DNA of 64,000 nucleotides from Kwoniella bestiolae CBS 10118 (Eukaryota; Basidiomycota; Tremellomycetes; Tremellales; Cryptococcaceae): assembly GCF_000512585.2 (NCBI RefSeq), contig NC_089241.1, positions 7,396,001 through 7,460,000 on the forward strand. Direction: 5' to 3'. Below are positions 36,891 through 48,468 of this stretch, one piece after another. Numbering within the stretch: position 1 is the first letter of the stretch; every line of letters starts with the position of its first letter. Made by a program: the position numbers and the translations under genes. The notes below the pieces were generated by a model. It saw only the letters and a list, made by a program, of their open reading frames with translations, ran no database searches and had not been told where the DNA came from.

Positions 36891-38648
36891 ATGGCGACTC
36901 AAGAGCATCTAGACGCTGGACCCAAGAAAGTAGACGAGTGGCACGAGAACGATGAGATCCTCGATCAAGACGCTGTGGCTCTAGCCTCGCAATATGTTCC
37001 CGGTTCCGCAGAAGAGAAGGCCTTTGTACGAAAGATCGATAAACGAATTATCCCCTGTATTTGGGTTCTTTACACCCTTTCTTACTTGGACAGAGCCAAC
37101 ATTGGGTGAGTCTTGAAAGCGATCCCTCGATTGACGTGTTATCTTACTGAACTGCGATCCGTGTATAGTAATGCCAAGACTGGTGGTCTCGAGAAACACT
37201 TCAACTTGACTTCTCAACAATATTCCATTGTTCTTTTGGTGTTCTTCATCTCCTATGTCATCTTCGAAGTCCCCTCCAATCTTTTGATCGCCCGAGTCCG
37301 ACCTTCCCTTTACTTGTCTGGTCTCTGCATAATCTGGGGTGGTGTCGCCGCCTTGATGGGTGCCACTCACAACTACCAACAACTTGCCGGTGTCCGATTC
37401 GCCCTCGGTGTGCTCGAAGCGGGTTTCGCTCCTGGTGTGGCTTTCTACCTCTCTTCGTGAGTACAAATTGGCAAGCACATTGACCGATCGGGACTGACTT
37501 AATCTGCCCTCCCGCAGATGGTACAAGCGATACGAACTTGCCACTCGATTCTCAATCTACTACACTGCAACCGCTATTTCTGGTGCCTTCTCAGGTCTCT
37601 TGGCTGGTGTCATCACTCAACATCTTGACGGAGCAAGGGGGATCGAAGGTTGGAGATGGCTTTTCATCGTGAGTCAGACGCGTTTGCTCGTATTTGCGTG
37701 GGAATCATTTGCTTACTCTGCTTCTCTACCCAGATCGAAGGTGTTGGATCCTCTTTCGTCGGTTGTTTCACCTGGTACTTCATGCCCGATTGGCCATCCA
37801 CCACCAAGTTCTTGACACCTGAAGAACGACTCCTCGCTGCTCAACGACTCGCCTTTGACGGTCTCGCCAACACCGGTGGTGCTCAAGGTCACATCGGTCA
37901 CTGGCAAGCTATCAAGATGGTCCTTGTTGACTGGAGAACAGGGATGTTCGTCTTCCTCTACATGCTCTGTACCGGTGCCCAGACCATTCAATACTTCGTA
38001 CCCACCTTGATCGGCGCTTTGGGCTGGACGGGCTACGTTGGCCAATACCACACCATTCCCCTCTATGCTTGCGCGTTTGTCTTCATTCTTGGATTCTGTT
38101 TCACTGCCGACAGACTTAAGAAGAAACCAGAGGCTATCGTTTTGGCATCTTCCCTAGGAGTGATTTTCTTTATCATTGTCACTGCTACCACCAAGCACAT
38201 GGTCCAATACGTGTTTATCATCCTTGCTTTCGGTTGTGTTTACGCTCTTCCCCCTCTTGTGAGTCCACGTACCTTTTTTTGCTATGATTTTTTTACCCTG
38301 GAGCAGCCTTCGCTAATCACCCGCTTCTTCTTGCAGATCCTCACCTGGGTACCCAACGTCATCGGCCACCCAGCAGAGAAGCGAGCAGTTGCGATTGCTC
38401 TCGTCAATGCTCTCGGTAACTCCGCATCGATCTACGGTGTCTTCCTCTGGCCCAAGACCGATGCTCCTCGATACATCCCCGGATTCTCAGCCACGACCGT
38501 TTTCCTAGGTTTGATCGCCATTGGAACCCTGGTTATGAAATTCTTGCTCCGCAAATACCCCGCCGAGCAGATCGACGCTGAGAAGGTCGTCATGGAGGAG
38601 CTTGAGAAGCAACGTGCTCAGGGTAGACTCCCCGCTGCTCAGGCTTAA
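36891..38648 (+). CDS. MFS anion:cation symporter (Dal5/Tna1-like)
   Basis: A plasma-membrane secondary transporter for organic anions. Exons 36891-37105, 37169-37456, 37518-37668, 37734-38258 and 38337-38648 give 496 aa with about twelve membrane segments. Family marks are DKRIIPCIWVLYTLSYLDRA at the first helix, VPSNLL, RFALGVLEAGFAPG and FYLSSWYKRYELATR, typical of the ACS family (allantoate, nicotinate, vitamin and sugar-acid permeases). The loop between the two halves has FLTPEERLLAAQRL, also common in this family. The substrate cannot be read from the sequence; the divergent aldolase and the nearby erythronate-dehydrogenase-like gene make a sugar acid plausible. The start context is ACC-ATG. 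Confidence 0.9.
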
Positions 38649-39108
38649 GTTGATGGGTGCGATATGCGGTAAATAGTCAGTTGAAGGGGTGGTAGCGATT
38701 GTGCCACTTTCGACGATGGAGTGTGGTTTGATGGGATATATGTAGTTTCGGATCCTTCCCTGGTCGGTTTGAAGATTGGATTTATGTATAATGTATTCAT
38801 GCAGGGTTACGTTTGCTCCGTTCCGTTCTGAAGACGTTGATTAGCTTTCACTTGGTGTTTTCACCTGACGTATCATTGAACACTGAGCTTTCACTATTCA
38901 ATGAAATCTATGTGAGGGTTTCTGGCGCTGTTGCGATGAGTTCTGGTGGATCACAGAACGTAGGTCAGCTTAAGTGTCTCGTGTAGACCGATCAGCGTTG
39001 TCAGATTGCGGAACCTGACTGGCGGACGAAAGGTGATTCAGTTGTTACAGAAGGAGAACCCAGGGGCAGAGGTGACACAGAACGTCAAGAAAAAAAGAAA
39101 AAAAAAGT
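38649..39108. other. Region between the MFS gene and tRNA-Ala, with a Pol III terminator
   Basis: It includes the transporter 3' UTR. On the minus strand a run of nine T (39106-39098), then a C and six T (to 39091), directly follows the tRNA and should stop RNA polymerase III. Nothing else is recognised. Confidence 0.6.
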
Positions 39109-39202
39109 TGGAGATGCAGGGAATTGAACCCTGTACCTCGACAATTACTTGCGTTAATACGTGATTGCAAATGACGCGCTCTGCCAAATGAGCTACATCC
39201 CC
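39109..39202 (-). tRNA. tRNA-Ala(UGC) with an intron of about 21 nt
   Basis: Read on the minus strand, the acceptor stem GGGGATG pairs with CATCTCC and includes the G3:U70 pair that identifies alanine tRNA. The D stem is GCTC/GAGC, and the T stem CAGGG/CCCTG encloses TTCAATT. A box TAGCTCATTTGG and B box GGTTCAATTCC are present. The anticodon loop reads TTTGCA, with anticodon TGC. The intron follows position 37 and contains GCAA, complementary to TTGC of the anticodon region, as in eukaryotic pre-tRNAs. The anticodon stem CGTCA/TGTCG has one T-T mismatch. About 73 nt remain after splicing. A T-run terminator follows. Confidence 0.85.
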
Positions 39203-40148
39203 AAAACTGACAACATCAATTCGCACCGTACATCAGTACCATACTAATTTGGGTGTTCTTCGCAAGCCTTCATCCAACTCGTTGGGATATGATTGTCCCC
39301 GAAAATGTATGAAGCATGTGAGAGTACTTTCATCATCGCGTATTCCTGAGCTCTCCGCAAAAATTCTCAGGTAAGAGGGGATCATCTGTCTTAACAAATC
39401 TGCACAAACTCCATGAGTCACTCGAAAGCAGGACACAGTACAGTTATAGCAACAGCGACAGTGAAAGTCGCTGGGCTCAACCGCCTTTGGTGCTCAACAT
39501 CACCCAATTGATCATTGTTGGATCTGATATCATGTATGCATTTCAAATTTTGGTCAATCATTATTTGCAATGGTCGCTATCATGACTTTACGCTGGCATT
39601 CGGATTGATTTTAGTTCATTGCTTCATATGACACAACTGTGGTAGGTGCTGCCACAACTGTTAAAGCTTAGTGGGTTTATGGCCACCGCTCTTGAAATGA
39701 CTTATATTCTTACATAACGATCAGAATCTGACTGGGCCCTACTTAAATACACATTCGCCTTTGTCCCTGACCTCTGCAGGTCATTCAATCGCCACGGACA
39801 CATCTCTGAAGGTAATCATCCAACAGTGTAGCATATCATCGAATGCTAATTCTCTTTCATTGCTCAAACGTTCTCGGTTGGCCCGTGGTGTGCGCTGCAT
39901 TAATGAAGTCCTACTCTACAAAATCAAACGGTGCGACGTTGATATGATCTACTTTCTTCTAGTGCTATGAACATAAGGAACTTTACTGTCCCATCGCATT
40001 TCCCACACTGGACGAGGGAAGGGTTGGAGATAGTGCTCTACCAGTATTCGACTGACCATGAAACTTGGTATATCCAGCCAGTCATTGATAATCCGCTCGG
40101 TCTTCAAAGGCTATGAGATTGGCAACCTATCAGCACGTCATTTTCGAC
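39203..40148. other. Gene-poor region upstream of tRNA-Ala
   Basis: The 946 bases between the tRNA and the stop codon of the 1291-aa gene are AT-rich and hold only short, unsupported ORFs. No terminal repeats or RNA gene could be identified by eye. Confidence 0.5.
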
Positions 40149-43100
40149 TCATGGTTGTTCACCTACTTCGTTAGACATGGACCCTCCCCGAGAACACGAG
40201 TGTTGATACCATGCTGCCGGAGGTTGTACTCTAATAATATCACACGTCTCGTATGTGGCACCACAAGTGGCGATCCTAGGTACATTTCGATCATGTGGCA
40301 TGTTTCGTAACCACTCGAAAAACGAGGTTGTACCCTTGGTAGCTATCGCGCTCTCTTTGGCTTTAGATGGTACGCCCATGGACAGAGAGCTAGGAACAGT
40401 AGTGAACTGCAAGTGATAGACGTGTAAGGCTGCGATCAGCTGATGATACGCGTTTGAGTCGGTCTTGTTGACCCAAATTGACGCATCTTGATCAACAGGG
40501 TACGGAAGTGAGATTCGATGCTTTTCCAGAATTGATTTGACGTTTACAGTTTTGATATTTGGTATCGAATCTAGGTGTGCTTCTGTAATTCCTGGTACTT
40601 GCAGAAGTTCATGCAAGAATACCACCCTGTGCAGTGGTGCGAACAGCTCCATTGTAAACTTCCTCTTTGTCGTTTCTGGATTTAAGCTCCCTTCGCCGAC
40701 TGTGCAAAGATGATAGGCATTGCGATTACGACCTGATAATTCCCATAATCCACAATGTGTACACTTTCCAACTTTGTAGCTTTCATGAAGCATGTTCCAC
40801 TTCGTACATTCTGATACTGTCCCAATATGCTCTAAGATCTTAGACTCGAGATTGAATGTTTGATGATGTTCCGCATCGACCGAGATATCCCTTCTTTCTT
40901 GCCTAGACTGCGCAGAACGAGCTGCTGAAGCAGCTCCTGCTCGCACACCAAATTCCTCCCTATTCGTTCGAGCATTGACCATAGCTTGAGGTGTTTTGCC
41001 ATATGTGTTCAGCAAAACATACAGTAATCTATTTGGAGCGAGTGATTGGAACCAGCTACACCATTCATCACTTCCTACAGTCATTCCTTGAGGGCATACC
41101 TTTGAGGTGTCGTAGGGAGCATGTCTTGCGATGTGATCCTTATACGTCCTGATGATCTCTTTCATTTGTTTATCTCGCTCTTCTCCGTTGGGTGCAGTCC
41201 TCATACCTCCGTTACTTGTTTGACCTCGAGAAGTTGCTGCTTGATCCCGATTGGACATGACATTAGCTTGTCGAAGAGAAGCGATTGGAGTTTGAATTTG
41301 CAGTAATTTTGTTTTTGCTTCTTCCATTTTTTGAGTGAGCCCGATGCTCTGAGATACCTCCTCAAATCTTTCCCTAATCTTGATTAATTGTTCATATCGT
41401 GGTGATAGAGACAATTCTCTTTCGTCTTTACCAAGATAGCTTCGGGTGACCAGAACAAGTAATTGAGTTCTAAGGAAGACGAGAAACCAGAGATGATGCC
41501 GCACCACCCCTAGCTGCGGATCGTATTTCAGTCCGCCGGGATGAGGACGAGCAATAGATAAAGCTAAATCATCTGCGTTTGGTCCGTAATGAATCAGGCC
41601 AGACTTCCCAATCTGGTCGATCAGTTGCTTGGGTGTCAGTTCTCCAGGTTTGATGGGATTGAGTCTGTAAACATCGGCATTTCGATCCCCCCCATAGACC
41701 GATTTCATACCATTCTCTTTCCATACAAGATGAGCGTTCAGCGCGGACCATGTGATGAGGACGTATGGGTTGATTTTTCGGATACATGAGCTTGCGAAAA
41801 AAACAGCTTCACTCCACAGTCTATTTGGCAAAGAAGTCGAGAATACGTCGATGAAACCACCGTATTTCTGCCTGATTACTTCTGAATCAAGATCACCATT
41901 CAATTGTACACTTGGATCCACCAAATGAAGGTAATGTCTTTCCGTTTGTAACGCTCGACCTGCGTTGTGCGCCCAAGGACCAGCTATGCGACCGAAAAAT
42001 TGCTCTTGAGGCGTATCGTCTGCTAGGGTAACCACTAAAGATCTTCCTTGAACGGTACCAATTGTCGAAGCCGCAGAAATAGTATGCCTCAATGGGATTT
42101 CACCTATAGGAGGTTTGATTGTGTCTGATTCCAGGTGGCGTTGCATAAAATACTGCTGCCCGGCTAATAGAACGTTTCTAACCCCAGATAAGATCTTCTC
42201 GGGTACTTGGGGATCAAGATATGGCAGAAAACCAATAGCTCTTACACCACTCTGATACATCTCGAGCACATCCTTCGGAGGCGTATAGTCGGTTGACCAA
42301 CCACCCAATTCCTCGTTCAGACTAAGTCCGAGCACTGAGATCATATGCTTCTCCACATTTCCGGACCAGGAATTATCTCTGTACGATTCAACATCTCGTA
42401 CCGATGAGTGATCTCTAAAGGCCATAGATATAGGCTTCTTCGCAGAGGTAGAAAGGAAGTTGTTATAGTGCCTTTGGGTTAAGTCCTTGTCGTCCTCTAA
42501 TCTTCCTTGAGCCGTGGTGGTGCCGGTTAGCCCAGCGTAGTAGATGAAGAATCTCTTTCTGTGCCCTATAGATCTAAGAGGTAACTCTTTGATAATCGAT
42601 GGATCCAGGAAGCTCGACAGGCTAAGAGACCCAGCGACATTCTGAACTGCGAGTACTTGATCGACTGTGTCTTGCAGTTCTACTTCACTTGCTCCTGCTA
42701 ACATCAAAACATTGATACACCAAGGAAGCTTAGCAGGAAAGCCAACGGCATATGCATTGATGTCCTCTTTGAATTCGGTCCAATTTTCGTAAATCAACTG
42801 TCTCATGTAGAATATGTGACCTGTTTTTGGAGTTCGAGTATCCCATTTTGAGGAGAAGATGTCTTCGGATGTTACATCGTAGGTGAATGGATTGGTGATG
42901 AGCTGGGCCAGGGTATCGTGACCTTTTTTTAGGAAATCTAATGCTACGTCATCTGCGGGAATCATTGATTGGGAGTTGGCAGCGCGATTGATGTTGATTG
43001 TGGTTCGTATCAGCTCAGCGGAAGAGATTGGTAGTTTCTGGGCATTTGAACAGCTGATTCTGTGGAAGATTTCGGTTTCGTATTGCCCGAAGTGATTTTG

Positions 43101-44130
43101 ACAAATCAATTGTATAGCGAGAACCTGTGACGATGTAGTGAGAATGTATTCCACTGTATTCTCTCGTGATTGACTCACATATTGTTTCTGTTTAGGACTC
43201 AAATTCTCTAAAGTGAGATTATCTTCGATTCGTACACTAGCAAGTGTAGCTAGCTCAACCACTTCATCCTCCTCCTCCAGATGAATAGCATTCTCTACTT
43301 CCTCATTCGCTTGCTCCACGGTATCGTCTTCGACACCTAAGTTACTTTCAGATACATCTTCGGTGAATCGATCTTTGATGATTGATGCCGATCCAGCTCT
43401 GGGAGATGTGGGTCGTTGTCTAAGTAGCGGAGAGGGGGAGGGGGTCCAGTCCATGTTGCTGCTTCCTGTCGAGCTCTGATCAAAAATCAATCAACCAGCT
43501 CAAGGCAGCGTATGCTATGCTACTCACATTTGAAGTGCTCACCCTCTCCGGCCCCTTGCTTTTGCCTTTCAACCAAGGCGTAAGAGTGCCCGTTTGGAGA
43601 ATTCCAGATTGAATACCTGGCTCAGTCGATTCTGGCGCCTCATGCCCCTCTTTTGGTTGGAATGGGAGGATCTCAACCTCGTCAGACGAGCTATGGGATG
43701 AATCGATCGAAGGAGAAAGACGAGAGGGTTTATGAGTGACGGCAATCGTGTGTCTGCGAGTTGGTGTTTGAGGGAGTCTCAAAGAAGCAGAGCCTGCAAT
43801 GGGGATGGGAATAGGTAGGGGGAGCTGTGCGAGTAGAATGATCAGCCATGCCTGACAGCTAAGAGGCCAAGTACTCACTGTCCCCGCTACTTGTCTGTCA
43901 TCTTCGGGCAGTGCAGAGGCCCGGTCTACCACGTTCGTGTCGAGCTGCGCTTGTATCTCTTCAGTCATGGGGATTGGTGGAAATGCAGGGGATGAGAGGG
44001 AGGGAGGCGCAGATAGCCCGTGGCGATTAGATGGGTTCGAATCATTGATTGTCCTATGTACAGGTGATTTGGATCGTTTAGTGGGTCGGTTGCTGGGGGT
44101 TCGATCCTCGCGGGTGGTGGTTGGAGCCAT
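40149..44130 (-). CDS. Large protein of unknown family with GIY-YIG-nuclease-like motif set
   Basis: Exons 44130-43879, 43824-43528 and 43475-40149 give 1291 aa. The last exon is 3.3 kb without an intron, which stands out here. I do not recognise the family. The first 260 residues are Ser/Pro-rich and then acidic, probably disordered. At about 493-570 the order FIYYAGLTG...R508...E558...LN570 resembles the GIY-YIG nuclease core (a YxxG-type strand pair, catalytic Arg, metal-binding Glu, conserved Asn). Near 1088-1107 are CTHC and HLC, a possible CCHC zinc site. No reverse transcriptase, helicase or integrase motif was seen. Two small 5' introns with good signals argue for a real expressed gene. 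It may be lineage-specific or derived from a mobile element. Confidence 0.6.
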
Positions 44131-45337
44131 AATGAGCGGTGAGGTGTGGGTAACGTGGGTAGGCAATAGCCAATATAGCTCTTGATGGAGAGTACGCGAA
44201 GTGAGATGCTCGATGAGTGTGGGATATATGGTAAGGGCTGCTGGCAGATATGTTATCGTGAGGTGGGTTCAAATCCGCTTAGGTATCTTGAAGGTCGAAG
44301 AGTAGCTGGAATGGGAGAGTGATCCAGTAGTGCACCAAAAAGACCAATTAGGAAGCTGACGAGATAATCTGGATTACTGGATTCCTTCGTATTTCGTCCT
44401 CTTTGGTAGGCTGACCTGATTTGTTTGTACTACTGAGCCCAGGCAAGTTCTCTGACGAGGGCGTCAGGACAGAAGCTGTTGTACGGAGAGGAATCGAAAC
44501 TTTGATACGAAGTTTATCCTGTTCAAATTGAAGAATTCGTGATAGCAATCGGACTGAAATGTAGATGGTAAATGATGGCTCCAATGTATCTGAATATAGA
44601 TCTGGAGACCTAAGAACGATGGATATGGTTTTGAAATGACCAGCGACGTTTAATCGAGTTGGTTAGAATAAATCTGGAATGGAACCAGGATGAGCTATTC
44701 TACAAGCTGTATGGTGAGTATCACATCTTGTACCATTTCTGAGCGCTAGGGTCGCATGATTCCATCATCAAATGAGTCAATACATAACTTGTATGCTTGC
44801 TCAGTCAGTATGTAATCATTAACGATCAATCAATGAGAGAGACTTTGACCTCGTTTCATATACAGCGCTGATCATTCCGTGTATCTTTCGAAAATCCAGG
44901 ATAACAGCGTTCAGAAAGCAATACGGCAGAAACGCAGAGCTAAGCTTTTCGCTATCCTTCACAAGTACCTTTATTGATATCCATAGCTCAAAGGATATGT
45001 CTTGGTTATTAGCTTGTTGATCTCGAAAACGATTGATACAAGACCTCAACCATCATTTCCGAACTTCGCTTTCACGGTTTTATCTAGCTACTGCAGACGG
45101 TGTTATCTGAACGCCGAGTTGTACTACACACGAGGTTCGGGTGTGGCGTTGCACGTTGGATGGAGCCGATCCAAGGGCTTATTCCCAGACCCTGATGGCT
45201 CGATCCGGACCTCGCCGCCTCTCACCTCTGAACAACTTGAGTTGTATGGATAAAGCACTTCAGGTCATTTGTCGGATGATACATTTCAGCATCTCTCTCG
45301 TGCATACTCATTCATTCATCGTACACCGCTCCGCATC
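44131..45337. other. Gene-poor region between the 1291-aa gene and CLF1
   Basis: The 1.2 kb is the upstream region of both divergent neighbours. Short ORFs at 44348-44584 and 44819-45049 (minus) lack known features. A B-box-like GGTTCAAATCC at about 44267 has no matching tRNA stems. Confidence 0.5.
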
Positions 45338-47990
45338 ATGTCGGGAAGAGACGCTCGGGATCGAGCTCCACGAGTCAAGAACAGGGCCCCAGCGGCGGTT
45401 CAGGTGAGTTCGCATCGGTTTTTGCGGGAGTTTTTGACTTGCTAACGTTTGACGTTAACATCTAGATCACCGCCGAGCAACTTCTTCGAGAAGCCCAAGA
45501 GCGTCAAGAACCCTCCATCCAGGCGCCAAAGCAGCGGGTACAGGATCTTGAAGAGCTATCAGAGTTCCAAGGGAGAAAGAGGAATGAGTTTGAGGGGAGG
45601 ATCAGATACTCGAGGGATAGTATAAGAGGTATGTCATGTTTTCCCAGAGACCATGCGATGTATGCTGATAGTTTCATAGCCTGGATCAAATACGCTCAAT
45701 GGGAATCTAGTCAGTATGAGTTTGAAAGAGCTAGATCTGTGTTTGAGCGAGCTCTGGACGTTGATCCTAGATCGACTGAGTTATGGGTGAGTACCCTGTC
45801 TACGTGAATTGTAATCTGCTGACCGTTGAACAGCTCAAATACACTGATATGGAATTGAAAGCTCGTAATATCAACCACGCCCGAAACCTATACGACAGAG
45901 CTGTCACCCTCCTCCCCCGAGTCGACGCTTTGTGGTACAAATACGTCTACCTCGAGGAGTTACTCCTCAACGTTCCTGGGGCTAGACAAATATTCGAGAG
46001 ATGGATGCAGTGGGAACCGAATGATAAAGCTTGGCAGAGTTATATCAAATTAGAAGAGAGATATAACGAATTGGATAGAGCCTCAGCGATATACGAAAGA
46101 TGGATTGGGGTTAGACCTATACCGAAGAACTGGGTGACATGGGCGAAATTCGAAGAAGACAGAGGTCAGCCCGACAAGGCTAGGGAAGTATTCCAAACGG
46201 CTTTGGAGTTTTTCGGAGACGAGGAAGAACAGGTTGAGAAAGCTCAGCAGGTGTTTGCGGCTTTTGCAAGGATGGAAACTAGGTTGAAGGAGTATGAGAG
46301 GGCTAGGGTTATTTATAAGGTATGTCATTCACCCATCCAGCCTTGATATGTCGCTAACAATTCCACAGTTCGCTCTTGCTCGTCTGCCACGATCGAAATC
46401 TGCAAGCTTGTACGCTGCCTATACCAAGTTTGAGAAACAACACGGTGATCGAGCTGGTGTAGAACTTACTGTCCTTGGTAAACGACGTATACAGTATGAG
46501 GAGGAATTAGCGTATGACGGGACGAACTATGATGCTTGGTTCTCACTGGCTAGATTGGAAGAGGACGCGTATAGAGCAGACAAGGAGGACGGAGAAGATG
46601 TGGAGCCTACGAGGGTGCGAGAGGTGTATGAGAGGGCCGTGGCCAATGTGCCACCGGCTTTGGAAAAGCGATATTGGAGGAGGTATATCTATTGTAAGTG
46701 AATTCAGAGATCCGTTCGGACATTCTCTGATGCTGACCCAACCCAGTATGGCTACAATACGCTGCATTCGAGGAGATTGACACGAAGGACTTCGATCGAG
46801 CTAGAGATGTGTACAAAGCTGCTATCAAGCTTGTGCCGCATAATACATTCACGTTTGCCAAGGTGAGCTATCCTGTTTGAGAGCTTACTTCATGCTGACC
46901 TCCTACCAGTTATGGCTGTCCTACGCCTACTTCGAGATCCGACAACTCGACGTCACCGCCGCACGAAAGGTGCTGGGAGCTGGTATAGGGATGTGTCCAA
47001 AGCCCAAGCTATTCTCAGGGTATATCGAGTTGGAAATGAGATTGAGAGAGTTTGATCGGGTGCGAACATTGTATGAGAAGTTCCTCACAGTGAGTACACT
47101 TACTATTGGTAACTCCCAGGGCCCCGCTGATAGCCTCTTAGTACGATCCGTCGCTCAGTTCCGCCTGGATCCAATGGACACAAGTCGAATCCGCCGTGGA
47201 AGATTTCGAGCGAGTCCGAGCAATCTTCGAACTTGCCGTTCAACAGTCGTTGGATATGCCCGAGATCGTCTGGAAAGCGTATATCGACTTCGAATCTGGT
47301 GAAGGCGAGAGAGAACGTACGAGATCGTTATACAAGAGATTGCTCGAACGAACCTCGCACGTCAAAGTGTACATCTCTTACGCGCTTATGGAAGTATCTG
47401 TGCTTGGTGGTGGGGAGGATGAAGATGGTAATGAGATTGAAGGTGAGGCTGGTGATCCTGAGTTGGCTAGAGCGGTGTTTGCAAGAGGATACAAAGATCT
47501 CAGGGCTAAGGGAGAGAAGGAAGATGTAAGTGGTACTCTCTTTCGCAGATGGAATTCCATTCTGACATCCTATATAGCGTGCACTCTTGCTGGAAGCTTG
47601 GAAGACTTTCGAGGAGCAACATGGTTCTCCAGAAGATCTGGCAAAGGTCGAAGAGATGATGCCTACTACTCGAAAGCGATGGAGAAAGGCGGAAGATGGC
47701 AGCGATCTGCTGGAGGAGTGTATGTGCATTTCGTTGATCCGTACCAGACACTTCAAGCTGACTTGCCATGGACAGACTGGGATCTCATCTTCCCCGACGA
47801 CGAACGGGATGCCAACCCCACATCATTCAGGTTCTTCCAAGCCGCTCAACAATGGGCTGCTCAACGTGGTGGGGACGAGGGAGAGGGTGGTCTGTCGTAC
47901 GACTTGCCCTCTGATTCTGATGACGAGGACGAGGATGAAGGCGAAGGTGAGGGAGAGAAGGATGCAGAGGCGATGGACGAGGACGATTAG
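45338..47990 (+). CDS. CLF1: Pre-mRNA splicing factor Clf1/Syf3 (crooked neck, HAT repeats)
   Basis: Clf1 is a scaffold of the Prp19-associated complex, needed to add U4/U6.U5 tri-snRNP to the spliceosome. Ten exons: 45338-45403, 45466-45628, 45680-45786, 45834-46319, 46369-46693, 46747-46862, 46910-47089, 47142-47525, 47578-47719, 47776-47990; 727 aa. The N-terminus has [20 protein letters not shown], invariant in the family. More than a dozen HAT repeats follow (for example [47 protein letters not shown]). The C-terminus ends in a strongly acidic Asp/Glu tail. Exon junctions keep the repeat register throughout. Two 5S-like units lie downstream on the same strand. Confidence 0.95.
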
Positions 47991-48145
47991 GGGTATGTAC
48001 GTTGTCGTAGACATCATGTATCGGAATATATCACATGACTTGGATACAGTATACGTGGACCTTCTCCGTATGTTTCAACTAAACTCTTGATGTCTTTACC
48101 AAGATCAACAGACCTCAGTGAGCCGGGCTTACTGGAAGCATTTCC

Positions 48146-48263
48146 ATCTGCGGCCACAGACTCCATAAACCACCACATCCCGTTAGCTCTGTGAAGTTAA
48201 GTTGGAGATCGCCTGATCAGTACCAAGGTCGGGGACGACTTGGGAATCTCAGGTGCTGTAGTT
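48146..48263 (+). rRNA. 5S rRNA-like unit 1 (118 nt)
   Basis: The 118 bases carry the 5S core words CACATCCCGTTAGCTC, GAAGTTAAG, AGTACC, GGGGACGAC and GGTGCTGTAGTT. Ends pair as helix I (ATCTGCGGC with GCTGTAGTT). Helix II pairs ACTCCA with TGGAG plus a bulged A, and helix IV pairs CCAAGGTCG with CGACTTGG around GGGA. Seven T follow at 48265-48271, a Pol III stop. It looks diverged from the fungal 5S consensus as I remember it, so it may be a variant gene or a pseudogene. It starts 156 bp after CLF1. Confidence 0.65.
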
Positions 48264-48349
48264 GTTTTTTTGTGTTGTCTGATAATTTCGCATTCATCAT
48301 ATCGCCCGCCTGCCTGACCAAACATCTCTTGTTTTATGGTTAACGAAAC

Positions 48350-48468
48350 ATCTACCGCCATCGAATCCGGAGAGCACCGCATCCCGTCAAATCTGCGCAG
48401 TTTAAGTCAGGTATGGCTCGATTAGTACCGAGGTTGGGGACAATTCGGGAATACCGAGTGCTGTAGTT
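48350..48468 (+). rRNA. 5S rRNA-like unit 2 (119 nt)
   Basis: A second unit starts 204 bp after the start of unit 1, in the same orientation. It has GCACCGCATCCCGTC, AGTACC, GGGGACAATTCGG and GAGTGCTGTAGTT. Helix I (ATCTACCGC with GCTGTAGTT) has one C-T mismatch; helix IV (CCGAGGTTG with CAATTCGG) is kept although its bases differ from unit 1. Five T follow at 48472-48476. The A-box region (CAGTTTAAG) looks altered, so activity is uncertain. Confidence 0.55.

Noticed and set aside
44225..44300. B-box-like GGTTCAAATCC suggesting a tRNA
   Set aside because: The flanking T-stem bases do not pair and no A box or acceptor stem is present at the right distance.
39203..45337. Intact transposon around the 1291-aa gene
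   Set aside because: I could not find terminal inverted repeats or a target-site duplication by eye, nor reverse transcriptase, integrase or tyrosine-recombinase motifs; only the gene itself is supported.
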